Counted from the stretch's first letter, positions 1 to 7,201 are shown. The stretch is 16,303 nt of DNA from Firmicutes bacterium UBA4916 (GCA_002398845.1 DHBY01000037.1:1-16303); one strand, 5' to 3'. The notes: generated by a model not told the origin, from the letters alone. Made by a program: numbers and translations.

Positions 1-866
1 TCAGGTGCTACCCCTTTAATTCCACCGTTTTCAACATCTCCATTTGCTCCTGCAGTACCAGCTACGTGCATTCCATGCATAGAGGCAGCTGGACCTAAAT
101 CCAATATTTCATTATTTAAATCATAGTAGTTATATCCGTAAGGGACCTTTTCTGTAAAATATTTGCCAAGAAGGTCTTTTCCTTCTACTGTTTCCCTTGT
201 AAGTTTTGGCTCAGTTTCTTGACTAAGTACCATGTCTTTATGACTTGGGTCTATACCTGTATCTATGATAGCTATTACAGTACCTTCTCCTTTATATCCT
301 ATGTCCCATGTTGGTCTTGAGCCAATCATGTCATTGGATGTATCCATATCTGGTTTTATATCTGGTCTTTCATACTCATTAGCTATATATACTTTCTTTA
401 CTGAAGGCAATTTTTCTATAAGAGCTATATCTTGAAATTTGACTTTTCCACTAAATCCATTAAATGCTGTATTGAAACTATGGATAAATTCCATGTTTAT
501 ATTTTGGGCTCGAATATTAGCTTTAACCTTTTGTTGTTCATTATCAATTTTTCTTTCAATATCGTTTATAGTAGAGTTTGATAGCATCTCATAGCTTTTA
601 TCTTTATTTGTAGCATAAACTATGGAAGGCTCAGATTTTAATTCAACGATAATTCTAACTTCATCTTCATCTTTAAAAAATTCCTCTAGATTATCCTTTA
701 CTGGTTCTTTTTCTTTATTTAATTTGGGTTCAAATTTTTCCATTACTTTTTTATATAACTCTTTATTTGCATCTTCTAAACTGTCTTGATTGTTTGCAAA
801 AACAAACCCTGGCAGCAGAAGAGCCAATATTAGCATAACGGATAAAATATTATAAAACTTCTTCAA
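1..866 (-). CDS. S8 family subtilisin-like serine protease (N-terminal part, truncated by window edge)
   Basis: Secreted serine endopeptidase; 288 codons are visible and the C-terminal part with the catalytic Ser lies beyond the left edge. I chose a TTG start at 866 because AAAGGGGG sits about 9 nt upstream and the first residues (LKKFYNILSVMLILALLLPGF, read as Met first) form a signal peptide ending near the FVFA sequence at about residue 24. Residues about 70-165 look like an I9-type inhibitor propeptide. The catalytic Asp is D202 in AIIDTGID, and the catalytic His is H264 in HGMHVAGT. The order propeptide-Asp-His is that of the subtilase family. The gene lies just downstream of the TasA-like operon on the same strand but has its own candidate promoter and follows a hairpin, so it may be expressed separately. 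A role in processing matrix proteins is only suggested by position. Confidence 0.93.
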   Translation of the reverse strand, partial: MKKFYNILSVMLILALLLPGFVFANNQDSLEDANKELYKKVMEKFEPKLNKEKEPVKDNLEEFFKDEDEVRIIVELKSEPSIVYATNKDKSYEMLSNSTINDIERKIDNEQQKVKANIRAQNINMEFIHSFNTAFNGFSGKVKFQDIALIEKLPSVKKVYIANEYERPDIKPDMDTSNDMIGSRPTWDIGYKGEGTVIAIIDTGIDPSHKDMVLSQETEPKLTRETVEGKDLLGKYFTEKVPYGYNYYDLNNEILDLGPAASMHGMHVAGTAGANGDVENGGIKGVAP

Positions 867-906
867 AATAAACGTCCCCCTTTGAAATTTATTTTTTGAT
901 TATGAG

Positions 907-935
907 AGCATATAAAATTAGATAGTTAATGTCCA
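907..935 (-). promoter_or_regulatory. Candidate SigA promoter of the S8 protease gene
   Basis: On the minus strand TGGACA (935-930) is followed after 17 nt by TATGCT (912-907), about 40 nt before the TTG start. It resembles TTGACA-17-TATAAT. It is a sequence match only. Confidence 0.45.
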
Positions 936-961
936 CCCCCTATCTTTATTTTGTTTAATTG

Positions 962-993
962 AAGACCCTTTAAGGAAAGCCTTAAAGGGTCTT
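962..993 (-). terminator. Hairpin after the TasA-like gene
   Basis: The perfect 14-bp inverted repeat AAGACCCTTTAAGG / CCTTAAAGGGTCTT encloses a 4-nt loop and starts 6 nt beyond the TasA-like stop codon. The following sequence is A/T-rich, but there is no clean run of T, so termination may be partial. The hairpin could also stabilise the 3' end of the message. Confidence 0.7.
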
Positions 994-998
994 ATAAA

Positions 999-1877
999 TT
1001 ACTGTCTTGTTAATACAACTTTTTCAAATGTATGAAGTAAAGTAGTCCCATCTTCTGCATAATATTCTATAGTTAGTGCATCCCCCGGTAAATAATAGAT
1101 TAGATGTTTATCATACTCATTAGGTGTTATAATCTCTGTCCAATATGGAACTCGTCCTTTTTCCTTATCATTTAAAAAATACTGTATTCTATATTTTGCT
1201 GCGCCTTCTAAGTTTTTAACTTGTAACTTTACATATCCAAAATTCTTTATAAAGTTATTCTCGAGAAATATAGCTTCAACTAACTGAGGTTCGTCTGGAT
1301 TTTCTGGGTTTTCTGGATCTTCTGGATCTTCTGGGTCTGGATTTGGATTCACTTTTCCATCAGTTTGAGTTGCTATTACATTAATCTTTACCTTGCCAGG
1401 TTTTCCTTGATATTCTATATCATAATCTGAATGTTCCCATTCCATATCGATTCTAAATTTCTCCACCGTATTCTCTGGAACTATCTCCACATTTTCTAGC
1501 CCTGCTAGTCTTTCCCACTTATCCCCAACCTTTCTAAGTAATTTAACCTCAACTGGGCTATTCCCTTGTGATACAGGAGCAAATAATTCATCATAAGGAG
1601 TTATGGTTATAGTATATTTTACAGGTACTTCTGTGTTCTTTTTGTCTATTTCAAACTCATATATCTCATCCTTTATCCCTGGATAAATTGGATCGCCTGT
1701 CAAATCAAACTCTGCATCCCCATTTAATGTACCATTGGAATCCACCTCAAATTTGGCTGCCCTCACCTTATTGTTATCGCTGGTAAATGTCTTGCTATAA
1801 TATGCAAAAGTCCCCAATGATAATGACAATACTAATGCTAAAATTAAAAATAAACTTAGTTTTTTCTTGTTACTCAT
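999..1877 (-). CDS. TasA/CalY (camelysin)-like secreted protein with SipW-dependent signal peptide
   Basis: 292-aa exported protein, probably a matrix-fibre or cell-surface subunit. The N-terminus (KKK, hydrophobic stretch about 8-22, then GTFAYYSKTF at 22-31) is the SipW-type signal peptide, with expected cleavage after A25. Residues about 26-174 match the layout of TasA/CalY: a short strand ending AAKFEV, a GDPIYPG turn at 61-67 corresponding to TasA's LKPGD region, then alternating beta strands. An acidic proline linker (about 175-198, including DPEDPEDPENPENPDEP) leads to a second beta-rich domain (199-292) that I do not recognise and that Bacillus TasA lacks. The ATG has a strong RBS (AAAGGGGGAAG). 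The gene follows the sipW-like gene by 86 nt, the same order as sipW-tasA in Bacillus. The family call is good; fibre formation is inferred. Confidence 0.8.
   Translation of the reverse strand: MSNKKKLSLFLILALVLSLSLGTFAYYSKTFTSDNNKVRAAKFEVDSNGTLNGDAEFDLTGDPIYPGIKDEIYEFEIDKKNTEVPVKYTITITPYDELFAPVSQGNSPVEVKLLRKVGDKWERLAGLENVEIVPENTVEKFRIDMEWEHSDYDIEYQGKPGKVKINVIATQTDGKVNPNPDPEDPEDPENPENPDEPQLVEAIFLENNFIKNFGYVKLQVKNLEGAAKYRIQYFLNDKEKGRVPYWTEIITPNEYDKHLIYYLPGDALTIEYYAEDGTTLLHTFEKVVLTRQ
1284..1349 (-). repeat. 9-bp-unit repeat encoding the Pro/Asp/Glu/Asn linker
   Basis: Variants of a 9-bp unit (coding for D/N-P-E steps) are repeated in the linker of the TasA-like gene, giving DPEDPEDPENPENP. Such in-frame arrays can change length by replication slippage and would alter the spacing of the two domains. 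Confidence 0.7.
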
Positions 1878-1911
1878 ATATCTCTTCCCCCTTTTAATTT
1901 ATAACCTCAAT

Positions 1912-1962
1912 TATCCCACGGTTTAAAATACATTCACCCCCTTATGAAATAACCTTGGGATA
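1912..1962 (-). promoter_or_regulatory. Hairpin between the sipW-like and tasA-like genes
   Basis: The 12-nt arms TATCCCACGGTT and AACCTTGGGATA pair with a single mismatch across a 27-nt loop. The whole structure fits in the 86-nt gap, starting 1 nt past the signal-peptidase stop. The loop carries AAGGGGGTGAATG, a Shine-Dalgarno-like stretch before an ATG that opens an 8-codon frame (MYFKPWDN). It could act as a processing or attenuation element setting the ratio of the two proteins, or be incidental. Confidence 0.45.
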
Positions 1963-1963
1963 T

Positions 1964-2461
1964 TTAAGCTCTACTAAAATTAGTGATTTCCTTTCCCAAT
2001 AGGATTAATATAGGCAATAAAAATAGAAACATAAAACCTTTGGGAGTGGATATAAAATCAGAAATGTATCCAAATACAGGTAAACGGAATACATATTTCC
2101 CTAATACATCCTGTTCGTTTACCAATTCCTTATCCTCAACATTATTGGCATCACCTTTGGTCTTAAAAAAAATATTCCCATCTTGGTCAAACACTTCCAC
2201 CACCCTGTGGGTCACAAAAGTATCAGGATTGGTTTTGAATGTGATTATGTCTCCTTCTTCAATATTTGAATCAGGAATAGCCTTTACAACTATTAAATCG
2301 CCTGTTTTTATGGCAGGCTCCATAGATCCAGACAGTACCTTTAATGGAGTAAACCCCAATATAGAATTTGACTTACCAAACTTACTTACAAGAGTCAAAA
2401 TAACTAGTATCAGTAACAATACTAAAATTATATTACCTATCCAATTGAAGATTTTCCTCAT
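1964..2461 (-). CDS. sipW: SipW-like signal peptidase I (S26B, ER/archaeal type)
   Basis: 165-aa membrane protease that removes signal peptides from TasA-type exported proteins. An N-terminal membrane helix (about 8-28) is followed by the catalytic serine in SGSMEP (S46). Next come the box GDLIVVK (54-60) and VTHRVVEV with H85, the His that replaces the Lys of bacterial S26A enzymes and marks the S26B class. TKGDANN with D104 (and D110) completes the active-site set. A second hydrophobic helix (about 141-157) is C-terminal, as in SipW. The ATG start has AAGGAGGAAC upstream. It lies 32 nt after the coiled-coil gene and before the TasA-like gene; both neighbours carry plausible SipW-type signals, so they are its likely substrates. 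All catalytic residues are present. The gene symbol is by family and position. Confidence 0.92.
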   Translation of the reverse strand: MRKIFNWIGNIILVLLLILVILTLVSKFGKSNSILGFTPLKVLSGSMEPAIKTGDLIVVKAIPDSNIEEGDIITFKTNPDTFVTHRVVEVFDQDGNIFFKTKGDANNVEDKELVNEQDVLGKYVFRLPVFGYISDFISTPKGFMFLFLLPILILLGKEITNFSRA

Positions 2462-2493
2462 ATCAGTTCCTCCTTAAAACTTGCCATAGCCAT

Positions 2494-3777
2494 TTATTCT
2501 GTTAATGTATTTGGTTCCTCTACTGGTTTTAGCTCTTCTAACTTTGGTTCATTCTCTTTTGGTACATCTGGTGCTGAAACTTTTGGGTTTTCTATAATTT
2601 CTGTAGTTAATCTTTCAATCTCGCTTTCTAGATATAAAATTTGACTATTTAGCTCCTCATTTTTCTTTAATAAACTCCCTATTCTTTCTGTTAGCTCTCT
2701 ATTTTCATCTTCTAATCTTTCTATATCTCCTATTAGACCTTCATTTTCCCCTTGTAATCTTTCTGTTCTTCCTATTAACTTTTCATTTTCCTCTAATAGG
2801 CTTTCCAATTCTCCTATTAGCCCCTCTTTTTCTCTTTGTAATCTTTCCGTTTTACCTATTAACTCTTCTTTTTCTCCTTCTAGCCTTTCTGTTTTACTTA
2901 TTAGTTCTTCTTTTTCTCCTTCTAATTTTTCTGTTTTTCCTATTAATTCTTCCTTTTCGCCCTGTAGCTTTTCTATTATTGCTATTAATTCTTCGTTTTC
3001 CTTAGATAAAATATCGTTTTTCTCTATTTCAGCCTCTAAATCTTCTATTATAATATTTAATAATTCATATAGCCTTTCATTATATTTCAATAGATTAGGA
3101 GCTATTATATCTATTAACTGTTCTTGTTCCTTAGAAATATGTGCTTTTTCTATCCAGTATCCGTCTTCTTCCCATTCTAAAGTTTCCCATTCTAAATACT
3201 CTCCAGTATAAATGAGGGTATCTTTAACTAAATCAACTAAACTATCCTTTTCTCCTTGGGAAAGATAGGTATTCTCATAACTTTTCACACCTTTATTTAA
3301 AAAATACCTTTTCAATAAATAATCTCGAGACAGCCTGACTTCCACAGATTCATCTATAAACTCATTTAAATGCTTAACCCTTATATTGCCTACAATCTCA
3401 TTTTTCGAACCTACTATCAAAGTTAAAGCTTGGGGTAGATTAACATTAGGTATTATAGGTATCTCTGCCTCATTTTTAAGTTTTACCGAATCCATATGAA
3501 GTAAATAATCCTTGGCCTCTCCTTCTACAGAAAAAAATATTACTGGTGAATAATCTATGCCCTTAGCTTTCTTAAGATTTAATACAGGCATATCTCCCCT
3601 ATAATCTATTCTCATATCAGCTAAAATATCTTCCCTAGAAGCAGCGGTTACTTCTCCATAGCCATCTCCACCAGTATTAAACCAAGAATAAGTATTTGTA
3701 ACTGTAAATGCTAAAGCCACCACAATTCCTGCTAAAGCAAGTCCAATAGCTTTATATAATATATCTCTTTTCTTCAA
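2494..3777 (-). CDS. Exported 14-residue-repeat coiled-coil protein in the tapA position
   Basis: 427 aa, not recognised as a named family. It starts with TTG at 3777, with AAAGGAGG 8 nt upstream. The N-terminus (KKR, hydrophobic 10-28, then NTYSWFNTG at 28-36) looks like a divergent SipW-type signal peptide. Residues about 45-240 form a mixed domain with TasA-like spacing early on (DMRIDYRGDMPVLNL). Residues about 240-395 are a long charged coiled coil containing ten consecutive 14-residue units (255-394; typical unit EKLEGEKEELIGKT). The tail (396-427) is rich in Pro and Glu (PKENEPKLEELKPVEEP). It is first in the operon, ahead of the sipW-like and TasA-like genes, where Bacillus has tapA. 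An anchoring or fibre-organising role is inferred from position. No transmembrane or sortase signal is visible at the C-terminus. Confidence 0.8.
   Translation of the reverse strand: MKKRDILYKAIGLALAGIVVALAFTVTNTYSWFNTGGDGYGEVTAASREDILADMRIDYRGDMPVLNLKKAKGIDYSPVIFFSVEGEAKDYLLHMDSVKLKNEAEIPIIPNVNLPQALTLIVGSKNEIVGNIRVKHLNEFIDESVEVRLSRDYLLKRYFLNKGVKSYENTYLSQGEKDSLVDLVKDTLIYTGEYLEWETLEWEEDGYWIEKAHISKEQEQLIDIIAPNLLKYNERLYELLNIIIEDLEAEIEKNDILSKENEELIAIIEKLQGEKEELIGKTEKLEGEKEELISKTERLEGEKEELIGKTERLQREKEGLIGELESLLEENEKLIGRTERLQGENEGLIGDIERLEDENRELTERIGSLLKKNEELNSQILYLESEIERLTTEIIENPKVSAPDVPKENEPKLEELKPVEEPNTLTE
2596..3015 (-). repeat. Tandem array of ten 42-bp units encoding two-heptad coiled-coil repeats
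   Basis: Codons 255-394 of the coiled-coil gene divide into ten units of exactly 14 codons with no insertions. The central units (269-324) are the most alike, and the outer ones are degenerate, as expected for expansion from the middle. Hydrophobic residues recur at positions 3 and 10 of each unit, so the array keeps a heptad register. Confidence 0.85.
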
Positions 3778-3854
3778 GAATCTAGCCTCCTTTCTATTTG
3801 CTTGTAATAAGACTTAAAATCCTAGCATTTAAATATAAAGATAAAAATCAATTA

Positions 3855-3929
3855 TTGTATTAATAATACAACTTAATTTTTGAAAAATTTGTCAATTATT
3901 TGGAGCTTGGCTATGGTTATTTAATACAA
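3855..3929 (-). promoter_or_regulatory. Palindromic operator candidate upstream of the matrix operon
   Basis: A perfect 17-bp palindrome, TTGTATTA-A-TAATACAA (3855-3871), lies about 80 bp upstream of the coiled-coil start. A third exact half-site TAATACAA lies at 3922-3929. A TTGACA hexamer on the minus strand (3895-3890) falls between them, but no well-spaced -10 follows (TATTAT is 21 nt away). The arrangement suggests a regulator site; the binder is unknown. Confidence 0.4.
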
Positions 3930-3970
3930 TTTTTAGCATTTTTATATTTATTATCCTAGTTTTCTATAAT

Positions 3971-3999
3971 ATATTAACTAGAATCTTATATATTTCCAA
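3971..3999 (-). promoter_or_regulatory. Candidate promoter for the coiled-coil/sipW/tasA-like operon
   Basis: The minus strand shows TTGGAA (3999-3994), 17 nt, then TAATAT (3976-3971), about 195 nt upstream of the operon. A 6-bp inverted repeat CTAGTT/AACTAG (3956-3981) overlaps the -10. The region is very AT-rich, so chance matches are likely. The rest of the gap 3778-4066 holds no ORF or RNA that I can identify. Confidence 0.3.
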
Positions 4000-4066
4000 A
4001 AACAATTAGCTGAATATTAGCCTTAAAGTGGCATTTATGTTGATTTAGGACAAAATAAAAATGGAT

Positions 4067-4106
4067 AAAAAAAAGGAATCAATCCTTAAGGATTGACTCC
4101 TTTTTT
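4067..4106. terminator. Bidirectional Rho-independent terminator
   Basis: The stem reads AAAAAAGGA-A-TCAATCCTT / AAGGATTGA-C-TCCTTTTTT with a single mismatch, and there is a run of A on the left and T on the right, giving a U-tract in both directions. It lies just past the stop of the M20D gene (minus strand) and isolates that gene from the matrix operon. Confidence 0.88.
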
Positions 4107-4117
4107 ATCTTCCATCA

Positions 4118-5293
4118 TCAATAATTTAGCATATTTATTATGGAGTTATAGATTATATTGACCCCATTTTTTATAGTTATTTCTTCATCAAATTTAAACT
4201 TGCTATGATGAAGTGGATAAATACAGTCCTTTTCTTCATTATAAGTACCTAATAAAAACATGGCCCCTGGAATCTTTTCCGTAAAAAATGAAAAATCTTC
4301 GGAAATCATAAGGGGTTCTTCTAATCTAATAACTTTGTCACTTCCCAGTATTTCTTGAGTTTCTCCAAGTATTATATCATTGGTTTCCTTATGATTAATA
4401 GTCACAGGATATTGGTATATATAATTAACTTCTACATTAGCCCCATAAATTTTGCCTAAGTCTTTACAAATTTCTGGTATCCTATCTCCTAAAAACTCCC
4501 TCACTTCTTTGTCAAGACTTCGAACAGTGCCTTGTATACTTACAGTTTCAGGCATTATATTGTAAGAGTTACCGCCATTAAAGCTACCTATACTAATTAC
4601 AGCAGGCTTAACAGGATCCACTTCTCTGGAAACTAGGGCCTTAAGCTCCTCCACTATCTTGACTCCTATATATATAGAATCTATACCTTCATTAGGTCTA
4701 GCCCCATGAGTTGATTTACCTTTTATCTCTATTTCAAAATAATCGTTAGAAGCCATAAATGGCCCATCTTTAATTCCTATACTTCCTTGGGGTAGGCCAG
4801 GCCATAGATGTAAAGCTAAAATATGTGAAACATCATCTATATATCCGCCTTCTACAAAATGCCTAGCTCCTCCTAATCTCTCCTCAGCGGGTTGAAAAAT
4901 AAATTTAACCTTCCCACCAAATTCTTCTTTGCTTTCTAATAGTGCAAGTAGGACTCCCATAGCAATAGCAGTATGTCCGTCATGGCCACAAGCGTGCATA
5001 TAGCCATTTCTTTTAGACTTAAAGGATAGGCTAGTATCCTCTTCTACCATTAAAGCATCTATATCTGCTCGTATAGCAACTTGAGTCCCTGGAGATTTGC
5101 CATCTATAGTTGCCAACACTCCTGTTTTAGCAACTATTTCATAATTATCTACTCCATGCTTTTTTAATAATTCAATTATTCTTTCCTGTGTTTTATGCTC
5201 TTCAAAGGCTATTTCTGGCCATTCATGAATATCTCGTCTTAAAAGTATTATTTCTTCCCTTATTTTTGGCCATATTTCTTCAAACTGATTCAA
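4118..5293 (-). CDS. M20D family amidohydrolase (hippurate/IAA-amino acid hydrolase-like)
   Basis: 391-aa metal-dependent cytoplasmic hydrolase that removes an acyl or aryl group from an amino acid or similar amide. Metal ligands and motifs are intact: MHACGHDGH (C102, H104), FQPAEE (E137 catalytic, E138 ligand), LHLWP (H162), and PLHHSKF near the end (H362/H363). KGKSTHGARP (H196) sits in the dimerisation domain (about 180-295), and SEDFSFF (331-337) is also typical. Length is normal. It starts with TTG at 5293, preceded by AGGTGA. The gene is monocistronic: a terminator follows, and four repeated octamers lie in its upstream region. The exact substrate (N-acetyl amino acid, N-acetyl-diaminopimelate, hippurate or other) cannot be assigned; nothing near it belongs to lysine biosynthesis. 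Confidence 0.9.
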   Translation of the reverse strand: MNQFEEIWPKIREEIILLRRDIHEWPEIAFEEHKTQERIIELLKKHGVDNYEIVAKTGVLATIDGKSPGTQVAIRADIDALMVEEDTSLSFKSKRNGYMHACGHDGHTAIAMGVLLALLESKEEFGGKVKFIFQPAEERLGGARHFVEGGYIDDVSHILALHLWPGLPQGSIGIKDGPFMASNDYFEIEIKGKSTHGARPNEGIDSIYIGVKIVEELKALVSREVDPVKPAVISIGSFNGGNSYNIMPETVSIQGTVRSLDKEVREFLGDRIPEICKDLGKIYGANVEVNYIYQYPVTINHKETNDIILGETQEILGSDKVIRLEEPLMISEDFSFFTEKIPGAMFLLGTYNEEKDCIYPLHHSKFKFDEEITIKNGVNIIYNSIINMLNY

Positions 5294-5330
5294 TATATCA
5301 CCTACTTTTTTCGTCTTCTATCCTAATAAG

Positions 5331-5426
5331 TTAGTACCTTAGTGCCGTTAGTGCCAAGCTTGGATGTTTATTTATGTTTTATATTATACACTAAACCCAA
5401 TATGATTACACAATAATTTTAGTACC
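5331..5426 (-). promoter_or_regulatory. Promoter region of the M20D gene with four TTAGTRCC octamers
   Basis: TTAGTRCC occurs at 5331-5338, 5339-5346, 5348-5355 and 5419-5426. The third and fourth copies extend to TTAGTRCCAAGCYTG. A TATAAT (minus strand 5388-5383) lies between the third and fourth copies, so three sites would be just downstream of the start of transcription and one near -45. CCAAGCTTGG (5354-5363) is also a perfect palindrome. This looks like an operator cluster for an unidentified regulator. Confidence 0.5.
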
Positions 5427-5439
5427 AAGCCTGACAGTA

Positions 5440-6771
5440 TCATAAATATTGATATTCATGGCGATTACTTATTATATACATAATTGAAACTCCAAAGGAT
5501 AAAAGTTCTGCCAATGGAACAGATAACCAAATTCCATCAGAACCAATTATAATAGGTAATATAATTAAACTCAATACCAAAAATACAAAGGTCCGCAAAA
5601 ATGAAATAATAGCTGAAATTCTTCCATTTGAAAATGCCGTAAACATACTTGACGCAAAAATATTAATCCCTGTAAATAAATAGCTAATAGAAAATAGAAG
5701 AAATCCACGATAGGTAATATCAAATATAGCACTACCTCTATCTACAAAAACTGAAATAATAGGTTTTGCAAATACCATAGCCATAACAAACATCAAAATC
5801 GAAAAAATCCCAATTAATCTTATACTCATCTTAAATAGTTTTTTGATTTGAATATAATTTTCGTTTCCATAATTATAACTAAAAATAGGGGCAACTCCAC
5901 TAGAAAATCCCATAAATATTGAAGTAAGCAGAAACTGGGCATATAAAACAATGGTAATGGCTGCAACACCGTTTTCTCCCATATATTTAAGCATAATCTT
6001 ATTAAACAATAAAGTAGTTATAGCAACAGCTAAATTTGTAACCATTTCAGAAGATCCATTTAAACAAATCTGTGCAAGTGTTCGCAGTCTTAATTTAGGT
6101 TTTACTAAATAAAGCGTTCCTTTTCGATTTACCAGAAAATATATAGCACCTATTATTGCAGGAATAGCATACCCCATTACAGTTCCAATTGCTGCACCCC
6201 TTACTCCCATTTGCAATTTAACAATAAATAAATAATCAAGAAATATATTTAAAAAGCCACCAATAATGGTTAAAGTTAATCCAAAATGTGGCTTTCCTGC
6301 GGTAACAAGAAAAGTTTGAAAAATCATTTGCAACATAACTATCGGGCTAAACAAAATTATAATATATAGATAATCATAACAATATTGAAACAAAATATCT
6401 GTAGCACCTAAGCCTCGAATTATTGGTTCTATAAAAATAATTCCAATAATAGAACATAATATACCAATAAAAAATGCCGTACATATTATCATTGAAAAAT
6501 TTTCTTTTGCTTCTTCTGTTTTTCCTTCACCCATATTTTTAGCAACAACAGCACTTCCTCCTGTTGCCAACATAATAGCAATAGCAATCATAATGCTTGG
6601 CACGGGATATACAATATTTATTGCAGATAAAGCATTCTCACCTACTACATTAGATACAAATACGCCATCAACCATTTGATACATGGACACAAATACAAGC
6701 ATAATAGTAGTTGGAGCGGTAAATTTTAATAAAGATGCAGTAGTAAAATTCTGTGCTAATTTATTTTTCAT
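5440..6771 (-). CDS. MATE family efflux transporter (MepA/NorM-like)
   Basis: 443-aa polytopic membrane protein with about 12 predicted helices, the full MATE length. The N-terminal half has the typical family signature (PTTIMLVFVSMYQMVDGVFVSNVVGENALSAINIVYP), and the cytoplasmic loop AKNMGEGKTEEAKENF follows helix 2. The family exports cationic drugs, dyes or metabolites in exchange for Na+ or H+. Its ATG overlaps the end of the marR gene by 11 bp, so translation is probably coupled and no separate RBS is needed. Control by the MarR protein is the natural reading, with the exported compound as likely inducer. No clear terminator follows. The drug substrate cannot be predicted. Confidence 0.93.
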   Translation of the reverse strand: MKNKLAQNFTTASLLKFTAPTTIMLVFVSMYQMVDGVFVSNVVGENALSAINIVYPVPSIMIAIAIMLATGGSAVVAKNMGEGKTEEAKENFSMIICTAFFIGILCSIIGIIFIEPIIRGLGATDILFQYCYDYLYIIILFSPIVMLQMIFQTFLVTAGKPHFGLTLTIIGGFLNIFLDYLFIVKLQMGVRGAAIGTVMGYAIPAIIGAIYFLVNRKGTLYLVKPKLRLRTLAQICLNGSSEMVTNLAVAITTLLFNKIMLKYMGENGVAAITIVLYAQFLLTSIFMGFSSGVAPIFSYNYGNENYIQIKKLFKMSIRLIGIFSILMFVMAMVFAKPIISVFVDRGSAIFDITYRGFLLFSISYLFTGINIFASSMFTAFSNGRISAIISFLRTFVFLVLSLIILPIIIGSDGIWLSVPLAELLSFGVSIMYIISNRHEYQYL

Positions 6772-7201
6772 TCTGAATTTCCTTTGTATATGTTTTTTCT
6801 ATATCGGACATAATCCGGCAAAATGTTTCCAATTCCTGTTTAGAGTAGGTCTTGTCCATGATTTCGATTGCTTTGTATAACGCTTTATCATATTTTTGGT
6901 ATATGGTGGCTATATTATCATTTAATTTTAAATAAAATACTCGTTTATCATCTTCACTTTGTTCTTTTATAATCAATCCCTGTTTTACCATTTCATTTAT
7001 TTTTATTGTTACTGCTGATTTTGAAATATGAAGTGATTTTGCTAAAAAAGTAATTGTGCATTTATCAGTATATGAGATAATATCTAAATACAAAAGACTA
7101 TTATATGTGATATTCAAACTCTGAAATTTTGTGTTCATTAATTGAAGCTCGTTTATCGTCATAGAATAAAAAAGTTGATTTAATGTATCCTGTAAAAGCA
7201 T
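6761..7201 (-). CDS. MarR family transcriptional regulator
   Basis: 146 aa from the ATG at 7201. A longer frame from TTG at 7213 is open, but that TTG lies inside the Shine-Dalgarno (TTTGGAGG, 5 nt before the ATG), so the shorter start is preferred. The winged helix-turn-helix is seen at about residues 30-95. It includes LHISKSAVTIKINEMVKQGLI, whose recognition helix begins at about 61, and the wing SEDDKRVFYLKL with the conserved D-x-R pattern. The outer helices are dimerisation elements. It is first in a two-gene operon with the MATE exporter, a common arrangement in which the regulator represses its own operon until a ligand binds. Palindromes just upstream are good autoregulatory sites. 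Confidence 0.92.
   Translation of the reverse strand: MLLQDTLNQLFYSMTINELQLMNTKFQSLNITYNSLLYLDIISYTDKCTITFLAKSLHISKSAVTIKINEMVKQGLIIKEQSEDDKRVFYLKLNDNIATIYQKYDKALYKAIEIMDKTYSKQELETFCRIMSDIEKTYTKEIQNEK

Noticed and set aside
1983..2477. 164-codon plus-strand frame opposite the sipW-like gene
   Set aside because: It is a shadow frame over a well-supported signal peptidase with intact catalytic residues, and it lacks an RBS.
5331..5363. T-box riboswitch leader upstream of the M20D gene
   Set aside because: There is no specifier stem or T-box consensus and no terminator-antiterminator pair between the promoter and the start.
6683..6880. Plus-strand frame across the marR-MATE junction
   Set aside because: It overlaps two strong genes on the other strand and has no RBS or recognisable domain.
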